This document shows, piece after piece, positions 1 to 6,421 of a DNA stretch of 12,314 bases. A model generated the notes under the pieces. The model searched no databases. It was not told where the DNA came from and saw nothing but the letters and a program-made list of their open reading frames with translations. This DNA is from Rhodoferax sp. (GTDB taxonomy: Bacteria; Pseudomonadota; Gammaproteobacteria; Burkholderiales; Burkholderiaceae_C): contig JAEMRG010000033.1 of assembly GCA_016463455.1 (NCBI GenBank), positions 1 through 12,314 of the forward strand, read 5' to 3'. Each line of letters starts with the position of its first letter. The first letter of the stretch is position 1. A program made the position numbers and the translations under genes.

Positions 1-1
1 G

Positions 2-172
2 CCGCCGCGACGGATTGTGTATGTCAGTTGCAACCCTGCCACCTTGGCCCGCGATGCTGCTGTGTTGGTAAGCCAGGGCGGCTACCGCTGCACAGCAGCC
101 GGTGTGGTCAATATGTTTGCCCACACCGCGCACGTCGAAAGCATTGCGGTATTTGATTTAGAGGGTGCTTAG
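2..172 (+). CDS. rlmD: 23S rRNA (uracil-5-)-methyltransferase RlmD, C-terminal fragment
   Basis: This is the 3' end of a gene cut by the left edge of the window; 56 codons and a TAG stop are visible. The family methylates the 23S rRNA uracil known as U1939 in E. coli, using S-adenosylmethionine. The fragment carries the last two signatures of the RumA/TrmA fold: a YVSCNPATLARD motif near its start and a HVESI motif near its end. The Glu of the latter (codon at 137-139) corresponds to the catalytic base of E. coli RumA. The catalytic Cys and the Fe-S cluster cysteines would lie upstream, outside the window. The gene ends 7 bp before the convergent membrane-protein gene, leaving no room for a terminator of its own. 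RlmD is preferred over RlmC/TrmA by the overall wording of the C-terminus, but a fragment cannot fully exclude a paralogue. Confidence 0.85.
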   Translation, partial: PPRRIVYVSCNPATLARDAAVLVSQGGYRCTAAGVVNMFAHTAHVESIAVFDLEGA

Positions 173-179
173 CCCTTTG

Positions 180-1880
180 CTAGCGCCGCTGTAACACCCA
201 CACGCCGATGTTGCCATCGGCAGGATGCAGCACCAGCGCTTTGGCCGCCCACTGTTCCGTGTCAATTTGGGGTGGTAAGGATTGATTAGGTCCCGGCCCA
301 ATCAGCAGCCAAGGGCAGTCATTGCTTAACGTGGGGGCGCTGATAGGCAAATTGCCGATCCAGCGCAAGGCTGCAATTTCGCCAATATTCAATTGCTCAC
401 TGCGCACACAGCCCGGTGCGCTGACCTGCCGGGCCACCAGGGCAGCCCAGCGATCATAGCTTTGGGTGTAGTCAAATAAGGAAATGCCCATGCTCATCAT
501 CAGCGTCCAGCACCAGGCGATACCGCCAGCGGGTAGCACCAGGCTGCGCCAAAGTTCACGCCGGTGGCGCCCCACCCGCCAATGCACGAGCCTGGCCCAG
601 GCGAGGGTGGAGATGCATGCAATACACAAAGCGAACCAGGAAAATTGCGCCTCAAAACCTGGTGCGAGCCGAGCAATATTGATCGCCGGGTTGGCCGGAA
701 TACCGGTAAACATGGCGATAAAGTGGACCCACAAAACAAGGCCCCAGCCGGTAAAAAACAATAGCGTGAACCAGTCGATGAGCGAGGCGACCTGGCGCTT
801 CAGCGTAGGCAGGGCAAAGGCCGCCAAACTCGATAGGGCGGGCAGGGCCAGCAGCAAAGTGCGTTCCGAAGAATGCATGCACCAGCTGGCGACCAGTACG
901 GTAATCACTACTAGCAGCGGCAAGGCAAGGTGCCGGCTGGCATGCAGGCTCCAGAGCTGTCGGCGCCATACCCACAGCGTCCATAAAGCCAAGGGCCAGG
1001 CCGGCCAGGTAAACCACAGCAACAATTCCATGTAGCCTTGCCAGGGCGAGGCCAGGTGCAGTGGGTTATCCAGCTTCCAGCGCCACAAGTCCAGCGCACT
1101 GGCAATCATTGCACTTGCTAGCGTGCTCATCAGCAAGACAATAATTCCGGCTTTACCGCGGTAAAAACGAGGTGTTTGGTCGGTGGTCAAAAATAATTGG
1201 TATAGCTCGAAGACCATGGCCCCGAGGCCAAAAATCACGGCCAGGCTCGGTGCGCCGCTGATGGACAGGCCCAAAAGGCTAATCACCAGTGCCAAGCAGG
1301 CCTGCTGGGGTCGCCAGGGCAGTGCGCTAACGCCGCTCAAAAATATCCCGACAAAGGCCAGTTGAATCAACTCGGGCGAGGTTTCGTGCGCCATCGGTGC
1401 CAGGCCCAAGCAGGCAATGAAAGCCAGCAGGCCACCGTCGGCGATAGAGCGCGCGTAGTCAATGGTGTTGGCCTGTCCACCAAAAGCGAAGGCGACGGGT
1501 TGGGCCTGGGGACTTCGCGCCAGGTAATACGTTCCATACCAGTGTGCCGCCATGGCTACGGCCAGCGCCAAAATAAAAGGGATACGCGCCAACCACTGCG
1601 CCTCCAGAGCGCTGCCACCCCATTGCAACATCCAGGCGCCGAGCCAATAGGGCAGGAGCGCACCTTGTTCCGAAGGTATGCCCGCCAGCGTCGGGTACCA
1701 CCAATCCGCCTGGCCCCAGGCCAGCTCGGCCATATAGCCCAGGGCACCCATATCGGCGAATTTCCACCCGCTGCGGCCGACAAAACCAGCTAGCACGTAT
1801 ACCAGGCACAAAGACAGCAAGGCCAGGCGCGGAAGGCGAGCGGCGCCCGCTTGGGTGACGATGGCAGGAGTGGTGTTCAA
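180..1880 (-). CDS. Polytopic membrane protein, ArnT/PMT-type glycosyltransferase-like
   Basis: This 566-residue protein has about 11-13 hydrophobic segments (for example 17-35, 99-120, 148-165, 171-187, 193-225, 244-265, 284-305, 317-335, 341-358, 366-391, 413-430, 446-469) and a soluble C-terminal tail from about 470 to 566. The first large loop (about 36-80: FADMGALGYMAELAWG, then DWWYPTLAGIP, then LLPYWLGAWM) has the layout of the first periplasmic loop of ArnT and other GT-C/PMT enzymes. These move sugars from polyprenyl-phosphate donors onto lipid or protein. The acidic pair normally found there is reduced to one Asp (D43), so activity is uncertain. The start is TTG at 1878-1880: an in-frame TAA lies two codons upstream, the first internal ATG (M44) would delete the first membrane segment, and no Shine-Dalgarno sequence is visible. 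The gene follows the rpmE2 terminator at once. The family is inferred from pattern only. Confidence 0.72.
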   Translation of the reverse strand: MNTTPAIVTQAGAARLPRLALLSLCLVYVLAGFVGRSGWKFADMGALGYMAELAWGQADWWYPTLAGIPSEQGALLPYWLGAWMLQWGGSALEAQWLARIPFILALAVAMAAHWYGTYYLARSPQAQPVAFAFGGQANTIDYARSIADGGLLAFIACLGLAPMAHETSPELIQLAFVGIFLSGVSALPWRPQQACLALVISLLGLSISGAPSLAVIFGLGAMVFELYQLFLTTDQTPRFYRGKAGIIVLLMSTLASAMIASALDLWRWKLDNPLHLASPWQGYMELLLWFTWPAWPLALWTLWVWRRQLWSLHASRHLALPLLVVITVLVASWCMHSSERTLLLALPALSSLAAFALPTLKRQVASLIDWFTLLFFTGWGLVLWVHFIAMFTGIPANPAINIARLAPGFEAQFSWFALCIACISTLAWARLVHWRVGRHRRELWRSLVLPAGGIAWCWTLMMSMGISLFDYTQSYDRWAALVARQVSAPGCVRSEQLNIGEIAALRWIGNLPISAPTLSNDCPWLLIGPGPNQSLPPQIDTEQWAAKALVLHPADGNIGVWVLQRR

Positions 1881-1890
1881 AGGTTAAATG

Positions 1891-1929
1891 GAAAAATAAA
1901 AAAGGCAGCACGGAATGCCGGGCTGCCTT
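1891..1929 (-). terminator. Rho-independent terminator of rpmE2
   Basis: Read on the minus strand, an 8-bp stem (AAGGCAGC with GCTGCCTT, at 1922-1929 and 1902-1909) is extended by an inner CGG/CCG helix across one mismatch and capped by a 4-base loop. It is followed by a T-rich tract (complement of 1891-1901). It lies 32 bp after the rpmE2 stop, the normal place for its terminator, and ends only about 10 bp before the TTG start of the next gene on the same strand. Confidence 0.88.
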
Positions 1930-1960
1930 GGATTGTGCGTCAGGCCTGCGCCTGCGACAT

Positions 1961-2218
1961 TTATTTGACTGCGGTTTTGCCGAACCGGTTGCGGAATTTC
2001 TCCACGCGTCCGCCCATGTTATCTACCGACTTCTGGGTTCCGGTGTAGAAAGGGTGCGATTCGCTGGAGGTATCAAGTTTGTACAAGGGCAGTTCGCGGC
2101 CGTCTTCCATCTTGATCATTTCCTTGGTGTTCGCGCAGGAGCGGGTGACGAATTTGAAGTTATTGGACAAGTCCACAAAACAAACGTCGCGGTAATTGGG
2201 GTGAATGCCAGCTTTCAT
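1961..2218 (-). CDS. rpmE2: 50S ribosomal protein L31 type B (zinc-independent)
   Basis: This 85-residue protein is the C-minus form of bL31, a large-subunit surface protein that helps bridge the two ribosomal subunits. The sequence opens MKAGIHPNYRDVCFVD and contains the SHPFYTG element followed by a basic tail (GGRVEKFRNRFGK), all typical of type B L31. It has only two cysteines (C13, C28) and lacks the CxC/CxxC zinc-binding set of type A L31, so it should not need zinc. In many bacteria C-minus L31 is induced under zinc starvation by Zur; I see no clear Zur box here, and in several Burkholderiales it may be the only L31. The ATG start at 2216-2218 has only a weak purine stretch (GGATAGA) upstream. 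The gene is monocistronic by appearance, with a leader of about 90 bases and its own terminator. Confidence 0.95.
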   Translation of the reverse strand: MKAGIHPNYRDVCFVDLSNNFKFVTRSCANTKEMIKMEDGRELPLYKLDTSSESHPFYTGTQKSVDNMGGRVEKFRNRFGKTAVK

Positions 2219-2317
2219 AATCTATCCATCAGATGCGGTAGCCGCCCATGGGCCCTCAGGCAAACGGCTGCCTGATCCTAAGCCCGCAGTACTTGCCGCG
2301 GAAAACCACGCATTCTA
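2219..2317 (-). promoter_or_regulatory. Candidate promoter and structured 5' leader of rpmE2
   Basis: On the minus strand a TAGAAT box (complement of 2312-2317) matches five of six bases of the -10 consensus; no good -35 is visible. Starting about 7 bases downstream would give a leader of roughly 87 bases. Inside it is a perfect 7-bp hairpin (TCAGGCA at 2256-2262 pairs with TGCCTGA at 2269-2275, 6-base loop) with no T-run after it, and next to it a 10-bp perfect palindrome, GCCCATGGGC, at 2244-2253. The gap between modC and rpmE2 (2219-2383) contains no gene that I can support, and no clear terminator for modC. Confidence 0.4.
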
Positions 2318-2383
2318 GCCCAGATGGACTTTGCCCAGCCTTTTCCGCTTTGCAGCACCGGCCGGGAGCCAAAGCGCCCAGGT

Positions 2384-3478
2384 CTAGGCCCCCACCAAAG
2401 CCGCCGCTTTCACCTGCGCCCAAGCGGACACGCCCGTCTGCAGGTCTAAGGCGTGGGCCGCGCGCGCCGTAATACGCGCCCACAGCACACTGGTGTCATC
2501 GGCCTTACCACAGGCAAGCCTTACCAGGCACTGCGAGGGATGCGCGTCGGCCCTCATTTCCAGCACCCTGACCGGCAAAAGGTTTTGAATACTGCTGACC
2601 GGAGGCGGGCCGACGGCCAGGCTGATATCACGGGCCAGCACGCGGACGCGCACCGGCGCACCCAGAGCCAGCGCCTTGTCTTTGACCCACAGACTGCCGC
2701 CGGGAAAGCCCACGCGCATCAGGTGCCAGGCAGGGTCAAATTCCTGCACGCAAGCGTGGAGTAGCACGCCCAGCTCCTCGCCGCTGGCCAGGCTGGCAGC
2801 GCTGCGACCCAGCACCTGGGCCACCGGCCCGCTGTCGGCAAGCTTGCCCTGCTCCAGAACTAAGAGATGGTCAGCCAAACGCACCACTTCATCTAGCGCA
2901 TGCGTCACGTACAACATGGGGATGCGGACTTCGTCCCGGAGCCGTTCAAGCCAGGGGAGTATGTCCTGGCGCCTCGAGGCATCCAGCGCTGCCAGTGGCT
3001 CGTCCAGCAGCAACACGCGCGGTTGCAGGGCCAGGGCGCTGGCAATGGCGACGCGTTGGCGCTCGCCGCCCGAAAGTTCTTGCACCCGCCGCGTGAGCAG
3101 GTGCCCGATACCCAGTAGTTCAATGGCTTGGTGTAGATGCTTTTGCCCGGCCTGCCGCTGCGCACTGCGGCGCAGACCAAAGTGAAGATTGCCTTGCACC
3201 GTGAGGTGTTGGAGCAGACTGGCCTCCTGGAACACATAGCCCAACGGCCTGCGCCACGTGGGTAGAAAGGTTTGCGCATCCTGCCAGATTTGGCCGCTCA
3301 TTCGCACCAGCCCATGGGCAGGGCGCTCCAAACCGGCCACGCAGCGCAGCAAACTGGTTTTGCCTGAGCCCGATGCGCCAAACACCGCAGTAATGCCTTG
3401 TAGCGGCAGACTGATATCCACTTCCAGCGTAAAGGCTGAGCGGACTAATTGCAGCGCGATGTGGTTGTCTGCGGACAC
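2384..3478 (-). CDS. modC: Molybdate ABC transporter, ATP-binding subunit ModC
   Basis: This 364-residue ATPase powers molybdate import with ModB as the channel and ModA as the periplasmic receptor. All ABC landmarks are visible: Walker A GASGSGKT (34-41), Q-loop Gln84, signature LSGGE (135-139), Walker B LLLDE (156-160), D-loop LAALD (162-166) and switch His193. Residues from about 290 to the end form the C-terminal molybdate-binding (TOBE/Mop-like) domain typical of ModC, and the total length fits the family (about 350-365). The GTG start (3476-3478) lies 2 bp after the modB stop, so the two are almost certainly translated together. Substrate specificity (molybdate, possibly also tungstate) is inferred from the operon and domain set. 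No terminator with a T-run is seen after its stop. Confidence 0.93.
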   Translation of the reverse strand: MSADNHIALQLVRSAFTLEVDISLPLQGITAVFGASGSGKTSLLRCVAGLERPAHGLVRMSGQIWQDAQTFLPTWRRPLGYVFQEASLLQHLTVQGNLHFGLRRSAQRQAGQKHLHQAIELLGIGHLLTRRVQELSGGERQRVAIASALALQPRVLLLDEPLAALDASRRQDILPWLERLRDEVRIPMLYVTHALDEVVRLADHLLVLEQGKLADSGPVAQVLGRSAASLASGEELGVLLHACVQEFDPAWHLMRVGFPGGSLWVKDKALALGAPVRVRVLARDISLAVGPPPVSSIQNLLPVRVLEMRADAHPSQCLVRLACGKADDTSVLWARITARAAHALDLQTGVSAWAQVKAAALVGA

Positions 3479-3480
3479 GC

Positions 3481-4161
3481 CTAACTTCCCATGCGTAAGC
3501 CGCGTTTTTGCAGCAGGTTCAGACCCAGCAGCACCGCGAATGAAAAAACCAACATACCCGCGGCCAAGACATGCGCCTGGGTATAGGCCATGGCCTCCAC
3601 ATGGCCGTAAATCTGGGTTGAGAGCACTCTGGTTTGACCCGGGATGTTGCCGCCCATCATCAACACCATGCCGAATTCCCCAATGGTATGCGCGAAGCTG
3701 AGAACGGCGGCGCTCACAAAGCCAGGCCAGGCCAGCGGCAGTGCAACGCTGAAAAATGCGTCCAGCGGCGAGGCGCGCAGGGTGGCGGCCAGCTCCATTG
3801 GACGGTTGCCTATGTTTTGGAAGGCATGCAGCAGGGGTTGCACCGCAAAAGGCAGGGAGTACACCACCGAACCGATGACCAATCCGGCAAAGCTAAATGG
3901 CAGGGTGCCCAGGCCCATTAGAAGCGTCAGCCGCCCCAAGGGGCCGTCCGGCCCCAGCGTCACCAAAAGGTAAAAGCCCAAAACCGTAGGCGGTAGCACC
4001 AGCGGCAGTGATGTCAGTGCCGCCACCGGCGCGCGCCAGGCTGATTGGCTGCGCGCCAGCCACCAGGCCAGCGGGCTGGCCAGCAGCAGCAATACCAAGG
4101 TACTGATGCCTGCCAGACGCAAGGTCAGGCCAATGGCGTTCCAATCTTCGGGGGAAATCAT
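3481..4161 (-). CDS. modB: Molybdate ABC transporter, permease subunit ModB
   Basis: This inner-membrane channel protein of 226 residues (family about 225-230) has five or six membrane helices. The EAA-type cytoplasmic loop that docks on ModC lies at about 123-147 (ELAATLRASPLDAFFSVALPLAWPG). The LPPTVLGFYLL stretch and the SFAHTIGEFGMVLMMGGNIPG segment are typical of ModB. The ATG at 4159-4161 (MISPEDW) is chosen as start. A GTG at 4212 would extend the frame by 17 residues (MRALCYATT...) but would overlap the end of modA, and the extension looks like nothing known in ModB. The chosen start leaves 10 bp to the modA stop, with no strong ribosome-binding site, which suggests translational coupling within a modABC operon. 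Confidence 0.92.
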   Translation of the reverse strand: MISPEDWNAIGLTLRLAGISTLVLLLLASPLAWWLARSQSAWRAPVAALTSLPLVLPPTVLGFYLLVTLGPDGPLGRLTLLMGLGTLPFSFAGLVIGSVVYSLPFAVQPLLHAFQNIGNRPMELAATLRASPLDAFFSVALPLAWPGFVSAAVLSFAHTIGEFGMVLMMGGNIPGQTRVLSTQIYGHVEAMAYTQAHVLAAGMLVFSFAVLLGLNLLQKRGLRMGS

Positions 4162-4171
4162 GCTCGGCGGT

Positions 4172-4933
4172 CTAATAGGAGTAACCGTAGTCGCGTAACA
4201 AAGTGCGCGCACGCGGCGATCGCAAGAAAAGCATGAGGGACAGTGCCGCAGGATTGGCTTGGCCCGACTTCAGCAATACCGCGTCCTGCCGCAAAGGGCT
4301 GTGTAGGGATTCGGGCACCAGCCAGTATGAGCCAGCGATACGTTTTCCATCGACTATGAGCTGCGAACTGGCGATGAAGCCTAGTTCCGCGTTACCGCTG
4401 GCCGCGAATTGGTAGACCTGCGTGACGCTTTCGCCCTGAACCAGGCGGTCTTTTACCTGGGTCAGCACGCCCAGTTGCTCCAGCGTTTGCATTGCCGCCG
4501 CACCGTAGGGCGCCAGTCGGGGATCGGCGATAGCCAATCGCTTGAAACGGGTGCTGCGTAGAACCTCGCCTTGCGCATCTACCAGATCGGGCTGCCTACT
4601 CCACAAGACCAAGCGCCCCAGCGCATAGGTAAAACGACTGCCGGCAACGGCCAAGCCTTCTTGCTCCAAAAGCAGCGGGGTTTGCGTGTCAGCCGCCAGC
4701 AATACCTGAAATGGAGCGCCATTTTTAAGTTGGGCGTAGAACTTGCCGGTTGCACCGGTAATGATGCGTACCTGGTGCCCGCTTTCTTGTTCGAAAGCCA
4801 GTGCGATGGCCTGCATGGTGCTTGAAAAATTGGCAGCCACAGCGACCTGGACCTCAGCCGCCCAGGAACACTGCGCCGTCAGGGCCAAACATAGGCTCCA
4901 AAACCGAATCCAATTGCGCCGCACCATGCCCAT
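4172..4933 (-). CDS. modA: Molybdate-binding periplasmic protein ModA
   Basis: This secreted receptor captures molybdate in the periplasm and hands it to ModB. With the ATG at 4931-4933 it is 254 residues, the usual ModA length. An N-terminal signal peptide is clear: basic VRRNWIR, a hydrophobic core, then a likely cleavage after S-W-A (about residue 25). The ligand-pocket segments of the family follow: VAVAANFSSTM (about 30-40) and the GATGKFYAQLKNGAPF element (from about 60), then AAD at about 80. An AGGA stretch sits 4 bases before this ATG and 10 before a second in-frame ATG (M3, 4925-4927), so either could be used. A GTG at 5020 would add 29 residues running through a hairpin and place the signal sequence internally, so it is rejected. 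It is the first gene of the mod operon; no modE is nearby. Confidence 0.93.
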   Translation of the reverse strand: MGMVRRNWIRFWSLCLALTAQCSWAAEVQVAVAANFSSTMQAIALAFEQESGHQVRIITGATGKFYAQLKNGAPFQVLLAADTQTPLLLEQEGLAVAGSRFTYALGRLVLWSRQPDLVDAQGEVLRSTRFKRLAIADPRLAPYGAAAMQTLEQLGVLTQVKDRLVQGESVTQVYQFAASGNAELGFIASSQLIVDGKRIAGSYWLVPESLHSPLRQDAVLLKSGQANPAALSLMLFLRSPRARTLLRDYGYSY

Positions 4934-4960
4934 ACATTCCTGTCTTGCTTGCTGCCTTTC

Positions 4961-4988
4961 AGTATAGGCCGCGGGCCAAGCCCCACAA
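4961..4988 (-). promoter_or_regulatory. Possible sigma-70 promoter of the modABC operon
   Basis: On the minus strand TATACT (complement of 4961-4966) matches five of six bases of the -10 consensus, and TTGTGG (complement of 4983-4988) is a weak -35 with a 16-bp spacer. A start about 7 bases downstream would give a leader of roughly 20-25 bases carrying the AGGA ribosome-binding site of modA. No ModE-like inverted TATA(T) operator is recognised around it. Confidence 0.35.
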
Positions 4989-4993
4989 TGAAC

Positions 4994-5017
4994 ATAGGCC
5001 CTGACGGGCCTATTTTT
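4994..5017. terminator. Strong hairpin with T-run on the plus strand, between modA and the BI-1 gene
   Basis: ATAGGCCC (4994-5001) pairs perfectly with GGGCCTAT (5006-5013) around a TGAC loop. The T-run (5013-5017) follows on the plus strand, the shape of an intrinsic terminator in that direction. No plus-strand gene lies upstream. On the minus strand the hairpin is 50 bp after the BI-1 stop but is followed by only a weak T-rich stretch (GTTCATT), so it may end BI-1 transcripts inefficiently or act in both directions. Confidence 0.55.
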
Positions 5018-5063
5018 CACAGAAGCAGTGCCCCGTAGAAGGCCCTGCGGTTTCGGTTTGCGA

Positions 5064-5759
5064 TCAGTCGCGCTCGCCGCCGAAAATACCCAGCAGCGCT
5101 AGCAGACTCTGGAACACATTGATGATGTTCAGGTAAAGCGCCAAGGTGGCGCTGATGTAGTTGGTTTCACCGCCATCAATGATTTGTTTGATGTCGTACA
5201 GCATATAGGCGCTGAATATGCCAATGGCCGCCATGGACAAGACCATCATGCCGACGGTGGAGCCGACAAACATATTGATTACGCCGCCCACTAGCAAGAC
5301 GATGACACCGACAAACAGCCATTGGTTCATGCCCGACAGGTCGCGTTTAATGACGGTGGCCAGCGAGGCCATCACAAAGAAAACGCCTGCCGTGCCACCG
5401 AAAGCGGTCATGATCAGGTCCGGGCCGTTCTTAAAGCCCAGCACGGATTCGATGAGGCGGGACATCATCAGGCCCATGAAAAAGGTGAAGGCCAGTAACA
5501 CGGGCACTCCGGCAGCGGAGTTTTTCGTCTTTTGAATAGCGTAAATAAAGCCAAAGGCCATGGCCAGGAAGAGCACTATGCCCATGGCGCCGCTAAACAG
5601 CTGGCCCAGTCCAAAGGCTACACCGGCCCAGGCGCCCAGCACGGTGGGTACCATACTCAGGGCTAGCAGCCAGTAGGTGTTACGCAAAACTTTGTTGCGC
5701 TGCTCCCGACTGACGCCGTAGTCCAGACCTTGTTCCAAATAGGTGGATTGTTCATTCAT
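5064..5759 (-). CDS. Bax inhibitor-1 / YccA-YbhL family membrane protein
   Basis: This 231-residue inner-membrane protein has seven predicted helices (about 29-49, 56-76, 84-104, 113-135, 146-166, 168-188, 203-226), the standard BI-1 (TMBIM) topology. The family hallmark between helices 6 and 7 is present: SAYMLYDIKQIIDGG at 183-197, followed by NYISATLALYL. Bacterial members include a pH-dependent calcium leak channel (YetJ of Bacillus) and YccA of E. coli, which interacts with the FtsH protease; which role applies here cannot be read from sequence. The position corresponding to the second pH-sensing Asp of YetJ appears to be Asn211. The ATG at 5757-5759 has a good ribosome-binding site (GGAGA) 6 bases upstream. 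It is divergent from the GlcG-like gene, with 184 bp between, and lies upstream of the mod operon on the same strand with no evident functional link. Confidence 0.92.
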   Translation of the reverse strand: MNEQSTYLEQGLDYGVSREQRNKVLRNTYWLLALSMVPTVLGAWAGVAFGLGQLFSGAMGIVLFLAMAFGFIYAIQKTKNSAAGVPVLLAFTFFMGLMMSRLIESVLGFKNGPDLIMTAFGGTAGVFFVMASLATVIKRDLSGMNQWLFVGVIVLLVGGVINMFVGSTVGMMVLSMAAIGIFSAYMLYDIKQIIDGGETNYISATLALYLNIINVFQSLLALLGIFGGERD

Positions 5760-5778
5760 AGTGCATCTCCAAAAGATT

Positions 5779-5811
5779 ACTGTAGAGGGATTTTAGGCCT
5801 TTACAAGGCCT
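5779..5811 (-). promoter_or_regulatory. Candidate promoter with a palindrome over the -35, BI-1 gene
   Basis: On the minus strand TTGTAA (complement of 5801-5806) and TACAGT (complement of 5779-5784) are separated by 16 bp, each matching four of six consensus bases. A perfect 7-bp inverted repeat with a 3-base centre (AGGCCTT at 5795-5801, AAGGCCT at 5805-5811) covers the -35. It could be an operator or simply a hairpin. The rest of the 5760-5943 gap shows no gene and no convincing promoter for the plus-strand GlcG-like gene. Confidence 0.33.
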
Positions 5812-5943
5812 TACGCCGAATCGGGCCGGAGCATTAGCCCGATATTTGGCAGGGTTGCCCTCTTTTTAGGTGGGTCAAACAGGGTCGCCGGAGCGGTTAT
5901 GCTGACGTTTTTGCCTTGCCTGACCATTTTATGGGATGTATGT

Positions 5944-6351
5944 ATGAAGACCAAAGCCACGCTTGAACTCGCAGATTTGAAAACCATAGCCGCTGCCGCT
6001 GAGGCAGAAGCCCTCAAGCACGGCTGGGCCGTGAGTATCGCCATCGTAGACGACGGCGGCAATTTAATGTGGTTTCAGCGCCTGGACGGCGCAGCCCCGA
6101 TTTCTGCCCACATCGCGCCAGCCAAAGCCCGCACGTCGGCGCTGGGCCTGCGGGAAAGCAAGATTTACGAGGAAATGATCAACGGTGGACGCATGTCCTT
6201 CCTTAGCGCTCCGGTTTTGGAAGGCATGCTCGAAGGTGGTGTGCCCATCATGAAAGACGGACAGTGCCTTGGTGCGGTGGGCGTGAGCGGCGTTAAATCC
6301 AGCGAAGATGCGCAAGTGGCCCGTGCCGGCATCTCCGCCATCGGGCTTTAA
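5944..6351 (+). CDS. GlcG/HbpS family heme-binding-like protein
   Basis: This 135-residue single-domain protein belongs to the GlcG/HbpS (DUF336) family. Matching elements are AVSIAIVDDGGNLMWFQRLDGA (from about residue 29), the AHIAPAKARTSALG helix, and the C-terminal GGVPIMKDGQCLGAVGVSG segment followed by a D-x-x-VA helix. Members include HbpS, an extracellular heme-binding protein of Streptomyces, and GlcG of the E. coli glycolate operon; the biochemical role of most is unknown. There is no signal peptide, so this one is probably cytoplasmic. The ATG at 5944 is chosen because it gives the normal family length and has a GGGAT stretch upstream; an in-frame ATG at 5899 would add 15 residues without family resemblance. 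No glycolate-oxidase genes are nearby, so it appears to stand alone. It converges with ppsR, with 70 bp between the stops. Confidence 0.87.
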   Translation: MKTKATLELADLKTIAAAAEAEALKHGWAVSIAIVDDGGNLMWFQRLDGAAPISAHIAPAKARTSALGLRESKIYEEMINGGRMSFLSAPVLEGMLEGGVPIMKDGQCLGAVGVSGVKSSEDAQVARAGISAIGL

Positions 6352-6372
6352 GTCAGCGCCTTGTTTAATCTA

Positions 6373-6417
6373 CCCCGCCTGGGGCTAGGGGGGCGAGCGC
6401 TGCTGCTTGGCGCAGCA
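6373..6417. other. Hairpins between the convergent GlcG-like and ppsR genes
   Basis: Two small inverted repeats lie between the two stop codons: CCCC/GGGG (6373-6376 and 6381-6384, 4-base loop), and TGCTGC/GCAGCA (6401-6406 and 6412-6417, 5-base loop). Neither is followed by a convincing T-run in either direction: the plus strand continues AAAAATTAA, and the minus strand continues into a GC-rich stretch. They may weakly terminate both genes, but this is not a clear intrinsic terminator. Confidence 0.4.
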
Positions 6418-6421
6418 AAAA

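Noticed and set aside
484..1035. Plus-strand open frame of 183 codons opposite the ArnT-like gene
   Set aside because: It has low-complexity, unlikely protein composition and is a shadow of a gene with clear membrane-helix periodicity.
1459..1911. Alternative frame with an ATG at 1911 that might be a frameshifted start of the ArnT-like gene
   Set aside because: Its ATG lies within the rpmE2 terminator stem and its product is Arg/Pro-rich and not hydrophobic, while the TTG frame already supplies a good first membrane helix.
2676..3185. Plus-strand open frame opposite modC
   Set aside because: The Ser/Arg/Cys-rich product is typical of an antisense shadow; modC has all ABC motifs in its own frame.
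4162..4212. Longer modB start (GTG at 4212)
   Set aside because: It overlaps modA by 41 bp and adds residues unlike any ModB; the ATG at 4161 gives the normal length.
4934..5020. N-terminal extension of modA from a GTG at 5020
   Set aside because: It would run through the 4994-5013 hairpin, place the signal peptide inside the protein and lacks a ribosome-binding site; the ATG at 4933 has AGGA just upstream.
4934..5063. Molybdenum-cofactor riboswitch or ModE operator upstream of modA
   Set aside because: The region is short, shows one simple hairpin only, and has no ModE-like inverted TATA repeat.
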